Assembly: GCA_964633205.1 (NCBI GenBank)
Contig: CAZWFN010000077.1
Coordinates: 1-27,784 of the forward strand
Reading direction: 5' to 3'
Source: CAYVQE01 sp964633205
GTDB lineage: Bacteria > Myxococcota > B64-G9
DNA: 27,784 nt
In this document: positions 1 to 6,589 of the stretch, in pieces
Layout: every line of letters begins with the position of its first letter
Numbering within the stretch: the first letter of the stretch is position 1
Translations under genes and position numbers: made by a program
Notes under the pieces: generated by a model
What the model was told of the DNA's origin: nothing
The model's input: only the letters and a program-made list of their open reading frames with translations
Database searches by the model: none

Positions 1-15
1 GACTTTCCGTAAGAT

Positions 16-584
16 GTTTCAATCCCCTTTGAGTCGGGGTGGGTGCTGCTACGGCAGACCGGCGGGACAACTTGAGGTTCCTCTGGAAGTTTCAATCCCC
101 TTTGAGTCGGGGTGGGTGCTGCTACAGCCCCCGGTGGTGGTGCTGGCCCGCCGGGAGAAGGATCTCCGTTTCAATCCCCTTTGAGTCGGGGTGGGTGCTG
201 CTACTGATCAGGCCCGTCCGTGGTGGGACAAGATGTAGTCCGTTTCAATCCCCTTTGAGTCGGGGTGGGTGCTGCTACCAGATGATCCGCGGGGTCATGC
301 AGGAGATCTGGCTGGGCTGTTTCAATCCCCTTTGAGTCGGGGTGGGTGCTGCTACAAAGAAAACGCCAAAGCGGCCCAGGAAAAAGGCGGGGAGTTTCAA
401 TCCCCTTTGAGTCGGGGTGGGTGCTGCTACGCATGACCAAGAAGATCGCGAGAGAGTGGATCGACGTTTCAATCCCCTTTGAGTCGGGGTGGGTGCTGCT
501 ACGTGCAGTACGTGGACCTGTGCATGGTCTGCGAGCAGGAGTATCATGTTTCAATCCCCTTTGAGTCGGGGTGGGTGCTGCTAC
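16..584 (-). CRISPR. CRISPR array 1 (8 repeats, cut by the window edge)
   Basis: Eight identical 37-bp repeats start at 16, 89, 168, 242, 319, 394, 466 and 548. On the plus strand each begins GTTTCAATCCCC and ends GGGTGCTGCTAC. The seven complete spacers are 36, 42, 37, 40, 38, 35 and 45 bp and look unrelated to one another. Bases 1-15 are probably the end of another spacer, so the array likely continues left of the window. Read on the minus strand the repeat ends in ATTGAAAC, the classic 8-nt 5' handle of type I/III crRNAs. A promoter lies to the right at 878-906. Both point to leftward transcription with the leader at 585-878. The repeat has a short CCCC/GGGG stem. No Cas6 gene is seen in the window. 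Confidence 0.97.
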
Positions 585-878
585 TGTCCATCTTGGAGGT
601 GGTGGTTGTCAATGGGGTTTTTGGGTGGCAATGGATGCACCCCTTGGGTCTTGGGGTGGGTTTTTGTTTACCCACTCCCCCCTGGATTTTCAAGGGGCCG
701 ATATTGTTGTGGAAAAGCAATGGATGCACCCCTTTTTGTGCCTTTTTGGCGCGCATTGTTGGTATCCTTTTGATTTTCAATGAGCTTTTCTGTGTCTTGT
801 CGGCCGGGTGCCCCTTGGCTTGTGGGCTGGCTGGGGGTGCATCCATTTTGGGGTCCCGGGGGCGACCTTTCCGCTGGA
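585..878 (-). promoter_or_regulatory. CRISPR leader of array 1
   Basis: This 294-bp gene-free stretch separates the TPR gene stop from the first repeat and has no convincing ORF. It holds an 18-bp motif, GCAATGGATGCACCCCTT, at 628-645 and again at 717-734, exactly 89 bp apart. A 14-bp inverted match, GGGGTGCATCCATT, lies at 834-847. A hairpin is possible at 653-680: GGGGTGGGT pairs with ACCCA-ct-CCCC around an 8-nt T-rich loop. Bases 640-661 resemble the core of the CRISPR repeat, with CCCCTT and GGGGTGGGT around a 7-nt centre where the repeat has 6 nt. Position, T/A-richer composition and the promoter at its right end support the leader call. A role of the repeated motif in spacer acquisition is inference only. 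Confidence 0.7.
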
Positions 879-906
879 TTATACCTGGACCGTTTGCGTC
901 TGGCAA
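878..906 (-). promoter_or_regulatory. Putative leader promoter overlapping the TPR stop codon
   Basis: On the minus strand TTGCCA (901-906) is followed by a 17-bp spacer (884-900) and TATAAT (878-883). This matches the sigma-70 consensus at 11 of 12 positions with ideal spacing. The predicted start is near 871 and would give a leader transcript of about 285 nt before the first repeat of array 1. The TAA stop of the TPR gene (879-881) lies inside the -10 hexamer and the -35 lies in its last codons. Confidence 0.7.
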
Positions 907-2918
907 TGCGCTTGCTCGGCTGGCTGCGGCTGACCGAACAGCTTGTCCGGGTCGCCTTCGGCGGCCAGGCAGCAGCGCTTCAGGCGCCGCTGCTCGATGG
1001 CGAACCACTCGTTGACCGGCATGTCCTCGATGGTGGCGAACAGGGCCCGCGCTTCATCCACCCGCCCACAGGCATGGCTGGCATGCGCCAGGTGCATGCC
1101 GTGGATGATGTCGGTCTGGCCGGCGTAGGCCTGCTGCAGCAGCGGCAGGGCCTCTTGCGAGCGGCCCTGGCGCAGCAGGGCCAGACCCAGGGTGTCCAGC
1201 AGGCTGTTGCGGGCGCCGAACCAGCGGGCCGGGCGCAGGCGGTGTAGGCAGCGGAGCTGTTGGCGGACGATGGCCTCGGCCTCTTCCAGGTCGCTGCCCC
1301 GGTTGGCCAGCCCATAGGCCAGGTCGTTTGCCACCTCCATGGTCGACAGCCGCGGCCGATGCTGCTGCAACCAGCGGTTGTGCTGCACCAAGGCGTCCCA
1401 GTCGCACAGCTCCAGGGCGGTCTTGCCCAGCACGTAGTGCAGCCCGGCCGCGTCGAAGTCCAGCTCCTCCGCCTTGTCGAGCAGCGCCGCCAGCTCGCGG
1501 TAGGCCCGCTCGTGGCCGATTTTCTTAGCGCATTCCTGCAGGATGTAACAACGGTACAAGCCCACCCGCCCGCGCCAGCGGGTCAGCAGCAGCTTGAGTA
1601 TCTGCCAGGCGATCTCCGGCTCACCGGCCTTCATGGCCCGGCGCCTGGCGCGCCGCAGTTGCCGCCGCGACTGGCGCCTGGGCGGCCGACCGGTGACCGC
1701 CACGGCGATGTGCTCCAGGGCCGGCAGGCACCAGGGATCCTCGTAGCGCAGCAAATCCAGCGCCCCGTGCGCCGAGGGAATCCGCAGCAGGGACGGCGCG
1801 GAGGCCAGCTCGAGCTCCTCGGTCAACAGCGCGATGGCGTCGCCGTGGCCGCCCAGGGCGCTGTGGAGTTCCACCATGCGCGCCAGCATCTCGGCCACCC
1901 CGGGGTCGTCCGCCTCTGCCACGCACACCCCGATCGCCGCCGAGCGCCTGAGATGGGCCAGGGCATCGGCGTGGCGCTGCTGCACCATGCAGAGCACGTA
2001 CAGGTGCTGGCGCGCCGGCACCTGGTCGACGTCCAGCGTGCCGCCGGCGCTCATCTGCTCTTCCACCGACTGCTCGAACAAGGCCTCGGCCGGCCCCTCC
2101 GCCCCCAGCGCCAGGTGCGCCTCGCCCATCTCGAACAGCACCCCGGCCCGCTCGGCCGCATCGGGGAACTGCTCCATGGCCAGCTCCACCGCCCGCTGCA
2201 CCAGCGCCGCACCGCGGTCGGGATCACCCGCGGCACTGGCCAGCGCCGCCAGCAGGCCCAGGGCGCCGATCTCGCGCTTGGGCTCGCCGCGGCGTGTCGC
2301 CTCGGCGGCGGCGCGCTGCAGCACGGGCTCGGCCTCGTCCAGCCGCGACTGCCTGAACAGGCCGATGCCCAGCACCGCCAGCGCCTCGAGCCGCAGCTCA
2401 TCGACCCACTGCTCGTCCTCGCCGGGCGCGCGCCGGCTGAGCAGCTCGGCCACCGGCACGCCCAGCTCCTGCCGGCCCAACGAGTCCACCAGGCCCAGGA
2501 AACAGCCCACCTGCTCCGCATTGACCGCGCCTTGCTCCAGGCAGGCCAGCAGCGACTCGCCGGCGCGCGCGAAGGCCTCGGCCGCCGACTCGGCGTCCTT
2601 GCGCAGCGCCATGGCCCGGCCCGACACCAGCAGCGCCTCGATGTAGAGCGGATGCTGCCCGCCGTAGCCCTGCTCGAGCAGGGGCACGGCCTTGCGCGCC
2701 TGGCGTTCGGCGGCGATGTAGTCGTCGCCCTGGATGTGGGCCTCGGCCAGCACCATACGCGCCTGGCCCACCAGCGGGTGGCCCCGACCGTGGTCGCGCA
2801 GGGCCCTCTCGTAGGTCTGCTCGGCCAATTCCCGGCCCTCGGGCACCGTTTGCTCGGCGCCGAGCAGCTCCATGGCCGCGTCGAGATCCTGGCAGATGTC
2901 GGGTACGCTGGCGCTCAT
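879..2918 (-). CDS. Tetratricopeptide-repeat (TPR) protein, 679 aa
   Basis: This is a soluble, almost wholly helical protein built of degenerate TPR units from end to end. Pairs of helices with A/G/Y spacing are clear at about residues 30-130 (ERALRDHG...AERQARKAVPLLEQGYG), 180-260, 440-520 and 540-650. No catalytic domain, CHAT protease or membrane segment is visible. TPR arrays are protein-interaction scaffolds, and the partner here is unknown. The start ATG overlaps the stop of a 57-aa membrane peptide gene (ATGA at 2915-2918), so the two should be made together. The gene ends at the leader promoter of array 1. Type III-E loci carry a TPR-CHAT protein, but the CHAT half is missing here and the effector is not a gRAMP, so that analogy is loose. 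Function is unassigned. Confidence 0.88.
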   Translation of the reverse strand: MSASVPDICQDLDAAMELLGAEQTVPEGRELAEQTYERALRDHGRGHPLVGQARMVLAEAHIQGDDYIAAERQARKAVPLLEQGYGGQHPLYIEALLVSGRAMALRKDAESAAEAFARAGESLLACLEQGAVNAEQVGCFLGLVDSLGRQELGVPVAELLSRRAPGEDEQWVDELRLEALAVLGIGLFRQSRLDEAEPVLQRAAAEATRRGEPKREIGALGLLAALASAAGDPDRGAALVQRAVELAMEQFPDAAERAGVLFEMGEAHLALGAEGPAEALFEQSVEEQMSAGGTLDVDQVPARQHLYVLCMVQQRHADALAHLRRSAAIGVCVAEADDPGVAEMLARMVELHSALGGHGDAIALLTEELELASAPSLLRIPSAHGALDLLRYEDPWCLPALEHIAVAVTGRPPRRQSRRQLRRARRRAMKAGEPEIAWQILKLLLTRWRGRVGLYRCYILQECAKKIGHERAYRELAALLDKAEELDFDAAGLHYVLGKTALELCDWDALVQHNRWLQQHRPRLSTMEVANDLAYGLANRGSDLEEAEAIVRQQLRCLHRLRPARWFGARNSLLDTLGLALLRQGRSQEALPLLQQAYAGQTDIIHGMHLAHASHACGRVDEARALFATIEDMPVNEWFAIEQRRLKRCCLAAEGDPDKLFGQPQPAEQAHCQTQTVQV

Positions 2919-3088
2919 CGGTCCCTCCGATTCGGGTTGGTGACCCAGCCGAAAACCGCTCCGAAAACGGCCCCCACGATGGGGTTGACGAACATGGGCA
3001 GCACGGTGCAGGAGGCGGCTCCGAGCAGGCCGCCGAGCACCGCGCCGAGGAATGCGTCGAAGTAGCGGCTGGAGTTAGAGTTGCTCAT
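2915..3088 (-). CDS. Tiny glycine-rich membrane protein, 57 aa
   Basis: This short ORF begins MSNSNSSRYFDAFLGAV and ends NPNRRDR. Residues 12-32 and 34-49 are hydrophobic, with GxxxG-like glycine spacing (GAVLGGLLGAA, GAVFGAVFG). That suggests a two-helix membrane hairpin of the glycine-zipper kind. Its TGA overlaps the ATG of the TPR gene (ATGA), so translation is coupled. Its own ATG overlaps the stop of a 30-codon ORF starting at 3177. No good ribosome-binding site precedes the ATG at 3088, which fits dependence on upstream translation. The small size, membrane nature and linkage to a TPR partner recall membrane effectors or holin-like peptides. No known family is recognised, and the role is inference. 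Confidence 0.65.
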   Translation of the reverse strand: MSNSNSSRYFDAFLGAVLGGLLGAASCTVLPMFVNPIVGAVFGAVFGWVTNPNRRDR

Positions 3089-3177
3089 GGTTGGGGCACT
3101 TGTGCGTGAGTGGTTCGTGGTTCTTGGTTCGTGGTTCTTGGTTGCTGGCTCAGTTGATTGCCGTTGGAGTTGCTCAT
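3085..3177 (-). CDS. 30-codon upstream ORF (duplicated start region)
   Basis: An ATG at 3177 preceded by a usable Shine-Dalgarno (AAGGGGTGAG) opens an ORF MSNSNGNQLSQQPRTTNQEP... whose stop overlaps the next ATG at 3088 as ATGA. Its first five codons copy those of the 57-aa gene, and the rest is translation of a heptamer repeat. It is probably a leftover of a start-region duplication that now works as a translational lead-in rather than a functional peptide. Confidence 0.35.
   Translation of the reverse strand: MSNSNGNQLSQQPRTTNQEPRTTHAQVPQP
3111..3152 (+). repeat. TGGTTCN heptamer tract, left copy
   Basis: Six 7-bp units run TGGTTCG, TGGTTCT, TGGTTCG, TGGTTCT, TGGTTGC, TGGCTCA. The first four are perfect for TGGTTC plus alternating G/T. 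The tract lies between the membrane HEPN gene and the 57-aa gene. The same satellite occurs in reverse orientation at 5020-5054. Confidence 0.85.
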
Positions 3178-3281
3178 GGTTCGCTCACCCCTTTCGGCCG
3201 GAGTCGCGGTGTTCCGGCCTGCCGGAGTGTAGGACGCGCGCGGGGTGTCGGGCTGACGGCTGCCGGTGGATTTCTGCGGCT

Positions 3282-4982
3282 TCAGGCCGCGCTGCGGCCT
3301 AGCTCGTCCAGCGCCCGGCGCACCCGGCGGGCCTGTTCGGCCGCGGGCAGCTCGACCAGGTCGCCCATGCCGTGCGCCCAGCGGTTGCGCTGCCGGCGCA
3401 GCGCATCCAGCCGGGCGGCGACCGCGTCGGGCACCTCGGGCCGCTGGCGCAGCAGGTCGATCGAGGCCCGCAGCCGGTCGGCCTGGGCCGGCGGCTGAAC
3501 GTCGCAGCGCGCCAGCCAGCGTTCCACCACCCCCTCGTAGGCCTGCACCCACAGCGCGGCCGCGGCCAGGGCATCGCCGCGGTCGAGGGCGCTTGCGGCC
3601 AGGGCCAAAAAGTCGGTTTGCGGCACCGGGGCGGCGCCCTGCAGCTCGGCGCACAGCCGGTCGATCAGCTCCATGGCCCGGTAGAGCTTGTTGCGCGACG
3701 ACAGCCCCACGTGGTCGACGAGCAGCTTGCTGCGCAGCGCGTCGACGAAACGCCGGGCGGTCTGCTCGGCGTCGCGCTTGTACTGAGAGTCAACATTCAG
3801 CTTCTGGCCAGCCAGCATACGCTCGCAATAGACCCGAACCCGGCGCAGCATCTTGTCGCGGGTGGACTGCTTGCCCTTGACCACGGCGATCGCGGTGATT
3901 GGCAACGCTATGATCAGGAGAGGGGGAAACAGGTTGGCCATGGCCCAGGACATGGTATGCCAGCCGGCGGCTAGAACACCAGCCGCCAGAAATGGTGTAG
4001 CCGTAGCCGCCACCGCCGCCATGGCCGCGGCGGACATCTCGGCCTGTGGTGCACCGTCTACAGCCCGCGTTCGGGCGCCTCCCAACCGTGGCACGTCCAG
4101 TACCGCAGAACGAGCCATCTCCTGCCAGAAGGCCTGGAAGCGCTCTGCTTCCTCTTTGAAGAAGTCCTCGTTGAAATGCATTAGCGCCTCTTGTCCGAAG
4201 TGGCGCTCGATCAGTCTGCCCAATTTGCCCTCGCCGTATTCCTCCTTTCTCTCTGTGGCGACCCACTCGTTTTCGATGAACGCTTCGACCAAGGCACTAT
4301 CAAGCCTGGCTACCATCGGAGTCCGCTCATTGGGCATTGCTTCGAAAAAGCCTGTGGCCTCGAGTTGCTTGAACTCCTCCAGCCCCTCAGCCTCTACTCG
4401 TTTCGCCTCTTTCGCAGCGCGCGACCGCTCTTCCTGCCACAAATCGTCGGGGATCTCACCAGTGACCTCATCATGCTTCCGCTTGATATGTGTCCTAAGC
4501 GCGCCATCGCTTTCCATGCAGTCTGACCAATAGGATAAACGCTTCCTGCGTTCCGGGTCGTGCCATGCTTCAGTGAAGAACTGCTTGATCTCTTTCTTGA
4601 GCTTGCGCGTATCGTTCCACTTTCGAAAACCGCTCTTGACCGATGCGGCCATCTCGCCGAACTGTGTCCAGTGACCCACCTCGCGCTCGATGGTGTCCTC
4701 GGCATCGGCCAAACCGCGCTGGAAATACTCCTCGATGGCCGCCCGCAGCCGCCCGGCCGATTCCTCGGCCCAGGCGGGGGCCTTGCCGGCGAACTCGTGG
4801 GCGAACACGTCCACCGGCAGCGAGGCGTCGCGCAGGTCGCGACCGGCATCGGCCAGCAGCCGCAGCGCGGCCTCCGGCTCGTTCGCGGCCAAGGCCCGGG
4901 CCTCTTCGACGACCGCACACATGCCGAGCGGGTCCGACCCGCCGGCAAAAAGCTGTCTCAGCTCCAGCCAAGCATCCGCCAT
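3282..4982 (-). CDS. Membrane protein with C-terminal HEPN-like domain, 566 aa
   Basis: The start is the ATG at 4982 (MADAWLELRQLF), with a strong GGAGGAGG 7 nt upstream. The open frame extends further 5' only through repeat DNA. Residues 1-300 are charged and helical. Two hydrophobic segments at about 312-336 and 345-366 should span the membrane, followed by a basic stretch (KGKQSTRDK). The C-terminal ~170 residues are helical and end with RNRWAHG, whose R532-x4-H537 spacing is the catalytic signature of HEPN ribonucleases. The gene is divergent from the plus-strand trio and is followed by the 57-aa/TPR pair. The middle (about 3780-4680) is visibly less GC-rich than the two ends, suggesting a mosaic gene. 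A membrane-anchored RNase acting in defence is plausible. HEPN is inferred from one motif and helical context, and no known family was recognised. Confidence 0.7.
   Translation of the reverse strand: MADAWLELRQLFAGGSDPLGMCAVVEEARALAANEPEAALRLLADAGRDLRDASLPVDVFAHEFAGKAPAWAEESAGRLRAAIEEYFQRGLADAEDTIEREVGHWTQFGEMAASVKSGFRKWNDTRKLKKEIKQFFTEAWHDPERRKRLSYWSDCMESDGALRTHIKRKHDEVTGEIPDDLWQEERSRAAKEAKRVEAEGLEEFKQLEATGFFEAMPNERTPMVARLDSALVEAFIENEWVATERKEEYGEGKLGRLIERHFGQEALMHFNEDFFKEEAERFQAFWQEMARSAVLDVPRLGGARTRAVDGAPQAEMSAAAMAAVAATATPFLAAGVLAAGWHTMSWAMANLFPPLLIIALPITAIAVVKGKQSTRDKMLRRVRVYCERMLAGQKLNVDSQYKRDAEQTARRFVDALRSKLLVDHVGLSSRNKLYRAMELIDRLCAELQGAAPVPQTDFLALAASALDRGDALAAAALWVQAYEGVVERWLARCDVQPPAQADRLRASIDLLRQRPEVPDAVAARLDALRRQRNRWAHGMGDLVELPAAEQARRVRRALDELGRSAA
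3284..3300 (-). terminator. Hairpin at the stop codon of the membrane HEPN gene
   Basis: The perfect 7-bp inverted repeat AGGCCGC-gct-GCGGCCT spans the last codons of the gene. No T-run follows on the minus strand, so it is only a weak terminator or mRNA-stabilising candidate. Confidence 0.25.
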
Positions 4983-5019
4983 CCAACCCCTCCTCCACAT
5001 TCGAGCCGTCCCAACCAAA

Positions 5020-5054
5020 AAAACCACGAACCAAGAACCACGAACCAAGAACGA
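5020..5054 (-). repeat. TGGTTCN heptamer tract, right copy (inverted)
   Basis: On the plus strand the units read AAAACCA, CGAACCA, AGAACCA, CGAACCA, AGAACGA. This is the reverse complement of the tract at 3111-3152. The tract lies just upstream of the membrane HEPN gene, between its ribosome-binding site and the divergent operon. Reading through it gives a spurious N-terminal extension of that protein. Confidence 0.85.
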
Positions 5055-5192
5055 AGATCCACCGCCCCCCCCGCCACGCTCAAAGGCCCCAATCGCTACC
5101 ACCAGGATAACGCAGACCCCCCAGTGCCGACCAGGTCAGAAATTGGCCCCCCACGCGTCCTGCAGGGTGTCCAGCGAGCGAGGAGGGCTCCC

Positions 5193-5744
5193 ATGGCCCG
5201 GGACCGGCAGACAAAACAACGCGTGGATGCCGAAGCGCACCGGCTGGCCGCGCTGCTCGATGCAGAGAAGGCGGCCGCCGAGCCGCTGGGCGCGGCCACC
5301 GACGAGCGGGTCAGGCGCTCCATCCACCTGACCGCCGGCGCCTGCGCCGCGGTGGCCATCCAGCCGCTGCCCTTCGCCGACATCCTGGTGCTGACGCCGA
5401 TACAGGCCACCCTGGCCTACAAGATCGCCCGGCTGCGCGGCCAGCCGGTCAGCCGCGAGCAGGCCCGCCGGGTGCTGGCCGAACTGGGCGGGGTGCTCGG
5501 GCTGGGCCTGCTGGCCCAGCAGACCGCCCTGGGCCTGTACAAGCTGGGCCTGCCGGGCCTGGGCGGCTTCATGACCCTGCCGCTGGTCTACGGGCTGAGC
5601 TACGGCATCGGCCGGGTCATCAACTACTACTACGTCTGCCTGGCCCGCGGCGTGACCTTCGACAGCGCCCGGGCCAAGGCCATCTTCAAGCAGGGACGGC
5701 GGGCGGGCAAGGCCGCCGGCAAGCGGGAGGGGAAGAAGAAATGA
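5193..5744 (+). CDS. DUF697-like membrane protein, 183 aa
   Basis: The ATG at 5193 is preceded by AGGAGG at 8 nt. After a charged N-terminal helix, residues 47-150 are hydrophobic and glycine-rich. The segment IQPLPFADILVLTPIQ (57-72) followed by YKIARLRG resembles the core of DUF697 proteins, which are membrane domains often found beside or fused to GTPases (YcjF-like). Two to three membrane helices are likely (about 46-78, 98-115, 122-146). The tail is strongly basic (KQGRRAGKAAGKREGKKK). It is the first gene of a tight three-gene plus-strand operon and its stop overlaps the next start (ATGA). No GTPase lies next to it, so its partner may be the next gene. The family call is moderate; function is unknown. 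Confidence 0.75.
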   Translation: MARDRQTKQRVDAEAHRLAALLDAEKAAAEPLGAATDERVRRSIHLTAGACAAVAIQPLPFADILVLTPIQATLAYKIARLRGQPVSREQARRVLAELGGVLGLGLLAQQTALGLYKLGLPGLGGFMTLPLVYGLSYGIGRVINYYYVCLARGVTFDSARAKAIFKQGRRAGKAAGKREGKKK

Positions 5745-6589
5745 TCTGGCGCAAACGCAAGACCCCGATCGTGGACGAGATGGTGGTGCTATCGACCGTG
5801 GCCGCGCTCAGGCTGGGCGAGCTGGACGCGGTGGCCGATCCCGGCTCGCAGGTGGTGGTCGACGCGCTGCGGCGCTCGACCGGCGAGCTCGAGCCCGACG
5901 CGCCGGTGGCCGAGGTGGCCGACTACGTGCAGGGCTTCGACGACGACCAGCTTCCCGGCCTGATCAACAACGTCAAGGGCATCGCCTTCGAGCTGCAGTG
6001 GGCCGCCGACGAGAACGGCGACGGCGACGGCATCGACGCCCGGCTGCACCCGACCACCAACCACCCGGACAGCGACGCCGTGCTGGCGAGCGCCGGCGGT
6101 GCCGAGCAGGCGGTGCAGCTCAAGGCCACCGATTCGGCGTCCCTGGTGCGCGATGCCATGGAGGCCAACCCGGACATCCCGCTGGTGGCCACCAGCGAGG
6201 TGGCCGGCCGGGTCGACGGCAGCATCGACGGCGGCATCGAGAACGGTGAGCTGACCGATAGCGTGGAAGACACCATCGACGCGCTGGACGGCGGCGGCCT
6301 GAACCCGGCGCTGGGCGCGGCCGGGGCCGGCGGCGTGGCCGCCGGTGTGCAGGCCTGGCCCATCCTCCGCGCCCTGCGCCAGGGCCGCATCGGCCGGGCC
6401 CAGGCCAAACAGCTCCTGGCCCAGCGCTGCGGCCTGTCGGCCGCCAAGGCCACCGCCCTGGTACTGGCGCTCAACAGCCCGCTGGCCCCGGCCGCCGGGG
6501 CCTACATCCTGTACCGGGTGGCCCGGCGTGGCTACGAGGTGGTGGCCGACAACTGCCGGGAGGACGAGCCGTGCTCCGATTCATCCTGA
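5741..6589 (+). CDS. Unknown protein, possible PD-(D/E)XK-like domain plus membrane helices, 282 aa
   Basis: No family was recognised with confidence. Residues 1-80 are acidic and helical. Residues 78-155 look like a compact alpha/beta domain with E84, D112 (HPDSDAVL) and Q126-L-K128 (AVQLKAT). This spacing recalls the D...(D/E/Q)xK active site of PD-(D/E)XK nucleases. Then comes IPLVATSEVAGR. Residues 189-205 and about 225-248 are hydrophobic and could insert in or lie on the membrane. The start overlaps the DUF697-like gene (ATGA) and the end overlaps the NlpC/P60 gene by 19 bp, so all three are surely co-expressed. The nuclease idea rests on residue spacing alone; a non-catalytic recognition domain is equally possible. 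Confidence 0.6.
   Translation: MIWRKRKTPIVDEMVVLSTVAALRLGELDAVADPGSQVVVDALRRSTGELEPDAPVAEVADYVQGFDDDQLPGLINNVKGIAFELQWAADENGDGDGIDARLHPTTNHPDSDAVLASAGGAEQAVQLKATDSASLVRDAMEANPDIPLVATSEVAGRVDGSIDGGIENGELTDSVEDTIDALDGGGLNPALGAAGAGGVAAGVQAWPILRALRQGRIGRAQAKQLLAQRCGLSAAKATALVLALNSPLAPAAGAYILYRVARRGYEVVADNCREDEPCSDSS

Larger units (their letters stand above)
3074..3181. repeat. Direct duplication of a start region around a heptamer tract
   Basis: GTTAGAGTTGCTCATGGTT at 3074-3092 and GTTGGAGTTGCTCATGGTT at 3163-3181 are 18/19 identical and 89 bp apart. Each contains the reverse complement of an ATGAGCAACTC start. The DNA between them holds the TGGTTCN tract. The upstream copy has the ribosome-binding site and the downstream copy leads into the 57-aa gene. 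Confidence 0.75.

Noticed and set aside
39..773. Open frames on both strands across array 1
   Set aside because: They translate the CRISPR repeat over and over (for example SIPFESGW or THPDSKGI); no coding signal.
1260..3065. Long plus-strand frame opposite the TPR gene
   Set aside because: Antisense shadow rich in Gln/His/Arg/Pro; the minus strand has clear TPR repeats.
4983..5102. 40-residue N-terminal extension of the membrane HEPN protein
   Set aside because: It translates the TGGTTCN tract (SSFLVRGSWFVVF), while ATG 4982 has a strong ribosome-binding site.
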